Assembly (NCBI GenBank): GCA_944391475.1
Contig: CALXTR010000006.1
Span: 17,965-81,964 of the forward strand
Reading direction: 5' to 3'
DNA length: 64,000 nucleotides
From: an uncultured Alphaproteobacteria bacterium
Lineage (GTDB): Bacteria; Pseudomonadota; Alphaproteobacteria; RF32; CAG-239
Numbering within the stretch: the first letter of the stretch is position 1; each line of letters begins with the position of its first letter. The position numbers and the translations under genes are program-made. Shown piece by piece: positions 62,884 to 64,000 of this stretch. The notes beneath the pieces are model-generated. The model saw only the letters and a program-made list of their open reading frames with translations. It made no database searches and had not been told where the DNA came from.

Positions 62884-63912
62884 ATGGATAAAGATAAAGC
62901 ACTAGATGCCGCCTTGAGCCAAATCGAAAAAGCTTTCGGCAAAGGCTCAATTATGCGCCTTGGTCAAAACAATTCGGTGGCTGACATTGAGGCTATTTCT
63001 ACTGGTTCCATTGGCTTGGATATTGCCTTAGGAATTGGCGGAATGCCCCGTGGCCGTATTGTTGAAATTTATGGTCCGGAAAGTTCCGGTAAAACCACTT
63101 TGGCTTTAAGCGTGATTGCTCAGGCTCAGAAAAAAGGCGGGACTTGCGCCTTTATTGATGCTGAGCACGCCCTCGACCCGGCTTATGCCAAAAAAATTGG
63201 GGTCGACTTGGAAAATTTGCTGATTTCTCAGCCAGATGCCGGTGAACAAGCCTTAGAGATTACTGACACATTGGTTCGCTCTGGGGCAATTGATGTTTTG
63301 GTAGTCGATTCGGTTGCCGCATTAGTTCCTAAAGCTGAGCTTGAAGGTGAAATGGGAGATCAGCACATGGGTTTACACGCCCGTCTGATGAGCCAGGCCT
63401 TGCGCAAACTCACCGCTACGGTTTCTCGTTCCAACACTTTGGTAATTTTCATCAACCAGATTCGTATGAAAATCGGCGTTATGTTTGGTAACCCCGAAAC
63501 CACTACCGGCGGTAATGCCTTAAAGTTCTATGCTTCTGTGCGTATTGATATTCGCAGCACCGGAAAGATTAAAGACAAAGAAGATATTATCGGTAGCCAA
63601 ACCCGCGTCAAGATTGTCAAAAACAAAGTGGCTCCTCCGTTTAAGACCATTGACTTTGACATTATGTATGGTGAAGGCATTTCAAAAACCGGCGAGATTA
63701 TCGATTTGGGTATGAAAGCAGGTTTTGTAGAAAAAGCCGGAGCTTGGTTCTCTTATAATGGCGAAAAACTCGGCCAAGGCCGTGAAAATGCTAAGCTGTT
63801 CTTGAGAGACAATCCAGAAATTGCTCAAGAAATCGAGAACAAGATTCGCGCCGATGCCGGTCATCTGACCACCGAACTCACCGGTGAAGATTTACCGATT
63901 TCGGAAGAATAA
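62884..63912 (+). CDS. recA: Recombinase RecA
   Basis: 342 residues. Walker A GPESSGKT at 64-71, IDAEHALD, loop L2 with [16 protein letters not shown], and the acidic C-terminus ending EDLPISEE. Central to homologous recombination and the SOS response. The region upstream shows no clear ribosome site (only GAAAGA). Confidence 0.98.
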   Translation: MDKDKALDAALSQIEKAFGKGSIMRLGQNNSVADIEAISTGSIGLDIALGIGGMPRGRIVEIYGPESSGKTTLALSVIAQAQKKGGTCAFIDAEHALDPAYAKKIGVDLENLLISQPDAGEQALEITDTLVRSGAIDVLVVDSVAALVPKAELEGEMGDQHMGLHARLMSQALRKLTATVSRSNTLVIFINQIRMKIGVMFGNPETTTGGNALKFYASVRIDIRSTGKIKDKEDIIGSQTRVKIVKNKVAPPFKTIDFDIMYGEGISKTGEIIDLGMKAGFVEKAGAWFSYNGEKLGQGRENAKLFLRDNPEIAQEIENKIRADAGHLTTELTGEDLPISEE

Positions 63913-63932
63913 AATTAAACATTAGAATAGAT

Positions 63933-63954
63933 ATCCCCCAGTAAACTGGGGGTT
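63933..63954 (+). terminator. Terminator of recA
   Basis: ATCCCCCAG / CTGGGGGT with loop TAAA; the T run is weak (TTCTAT). Confidence 0.7.
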
Positions 63955-63966
63955 CTATAACAGCTA

Positions 63967-64000
63967 CAAACCTTACGGTTTGACCACGCTCGTTGGCGTG
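63967..64000. other. Start of another palindrome string at the window edge
   Basis: CAAACC-TTAC-GGTTTG (63967-63982) followed by CACGC/GCGTG (63985-64000). The TTAC loop and the CTAC lead-in are shared with 4611-4630. Confidence 0.55.

Overview
The window is about 64 kb of low-GC chromosome from a Gram-negative bacterium, most likely an uncultured, possibly gut- or host-associated alphaproteobacterium. Support: lipid A/Kdo genes (waaA, lpxK), a beta-barrel outer membrane protein, lon directly beside an HU gene, a DUF374-waaA-lpxK cluster, GatCAB, FabI and a sulfatase-like inner membrane protein. Lineage is inferred from gene content and order only. No rRNA, CRISPR array, intact prophage or transposase was seen.

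Layout. 1-4401: end of an ABC-2 permease, a GldG-like protein, a DUF4340 protein and a PAS histidine kinase in one coupled operon. 4402-4761: palindrome-rich spacer and tRNA-Lys. 4852-9801: guanine deaminase-like enzyme, HD hydrolase, AsmA-like protein, then dsbD with a CDP-alcohol phosphatidyltransferase on the minus strand. 9901-16386: apbE, an RseC-family gene and rnfBCDGEA, a complete ion-translocating electron-transport unit with its flavin-inserting enzyme. 16448-19406: family 5 uracil-DNA glycosylase, OMP, two small envelope proteins and a truncated nagA. 19353-24970 (minus): yejF, yejE and a 992-residue five-helix, sulfatase-fold-like protein that resembles YejM/LapC pseudo-hydrolases. 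25094-39211: rpsD, TPR-methyltransferase fusion, Nudix, GNAT, an operon with tldD/tldE and a large ankyrin protein, sirtuin, U32 peptidase and a DUF2934 basic protein.

39226-39693: repeat cassette and tRNA-Val. 40092-51698: metG, HU, lon, an orphan fliN in front of DUF374-waaA-lpxK, aldo-keto reductase, msrB, a PPAT-like/HD fusion and ogt. 51699-52307: second repeat cassette and tRNA-Ser. 52485-64000: small lipoprotein, zupT, an unrecognised 369-residue protein, gatCAB, sppA, a lepA 3' stub, a tandem repeat array, fabI, a YihY-family protein and recA.

Most genes are ordinary housekeeping. The most unusual material is intergenic. At tRNA-Val and at tRNA-Ser, the last 16-17 nt of the tRNA plus its terminator are duplicated just downstream. 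Both duplications break at the same place, the boundary of the T-loop and the 3' strand of the T-stem. Both loci also carry a GTCATCCCT...GGGATCTAC hairpin repeat whose inner stem changes with full compensation, and spacers made of strings of short perfect palindromes. Similar palindromes lie beside tRNA-Lys and at the right end of the window. Two gene-decay scars (nagA, lepA) suggest recent deletions. All functional statements come from reading motifs; no database search was run.
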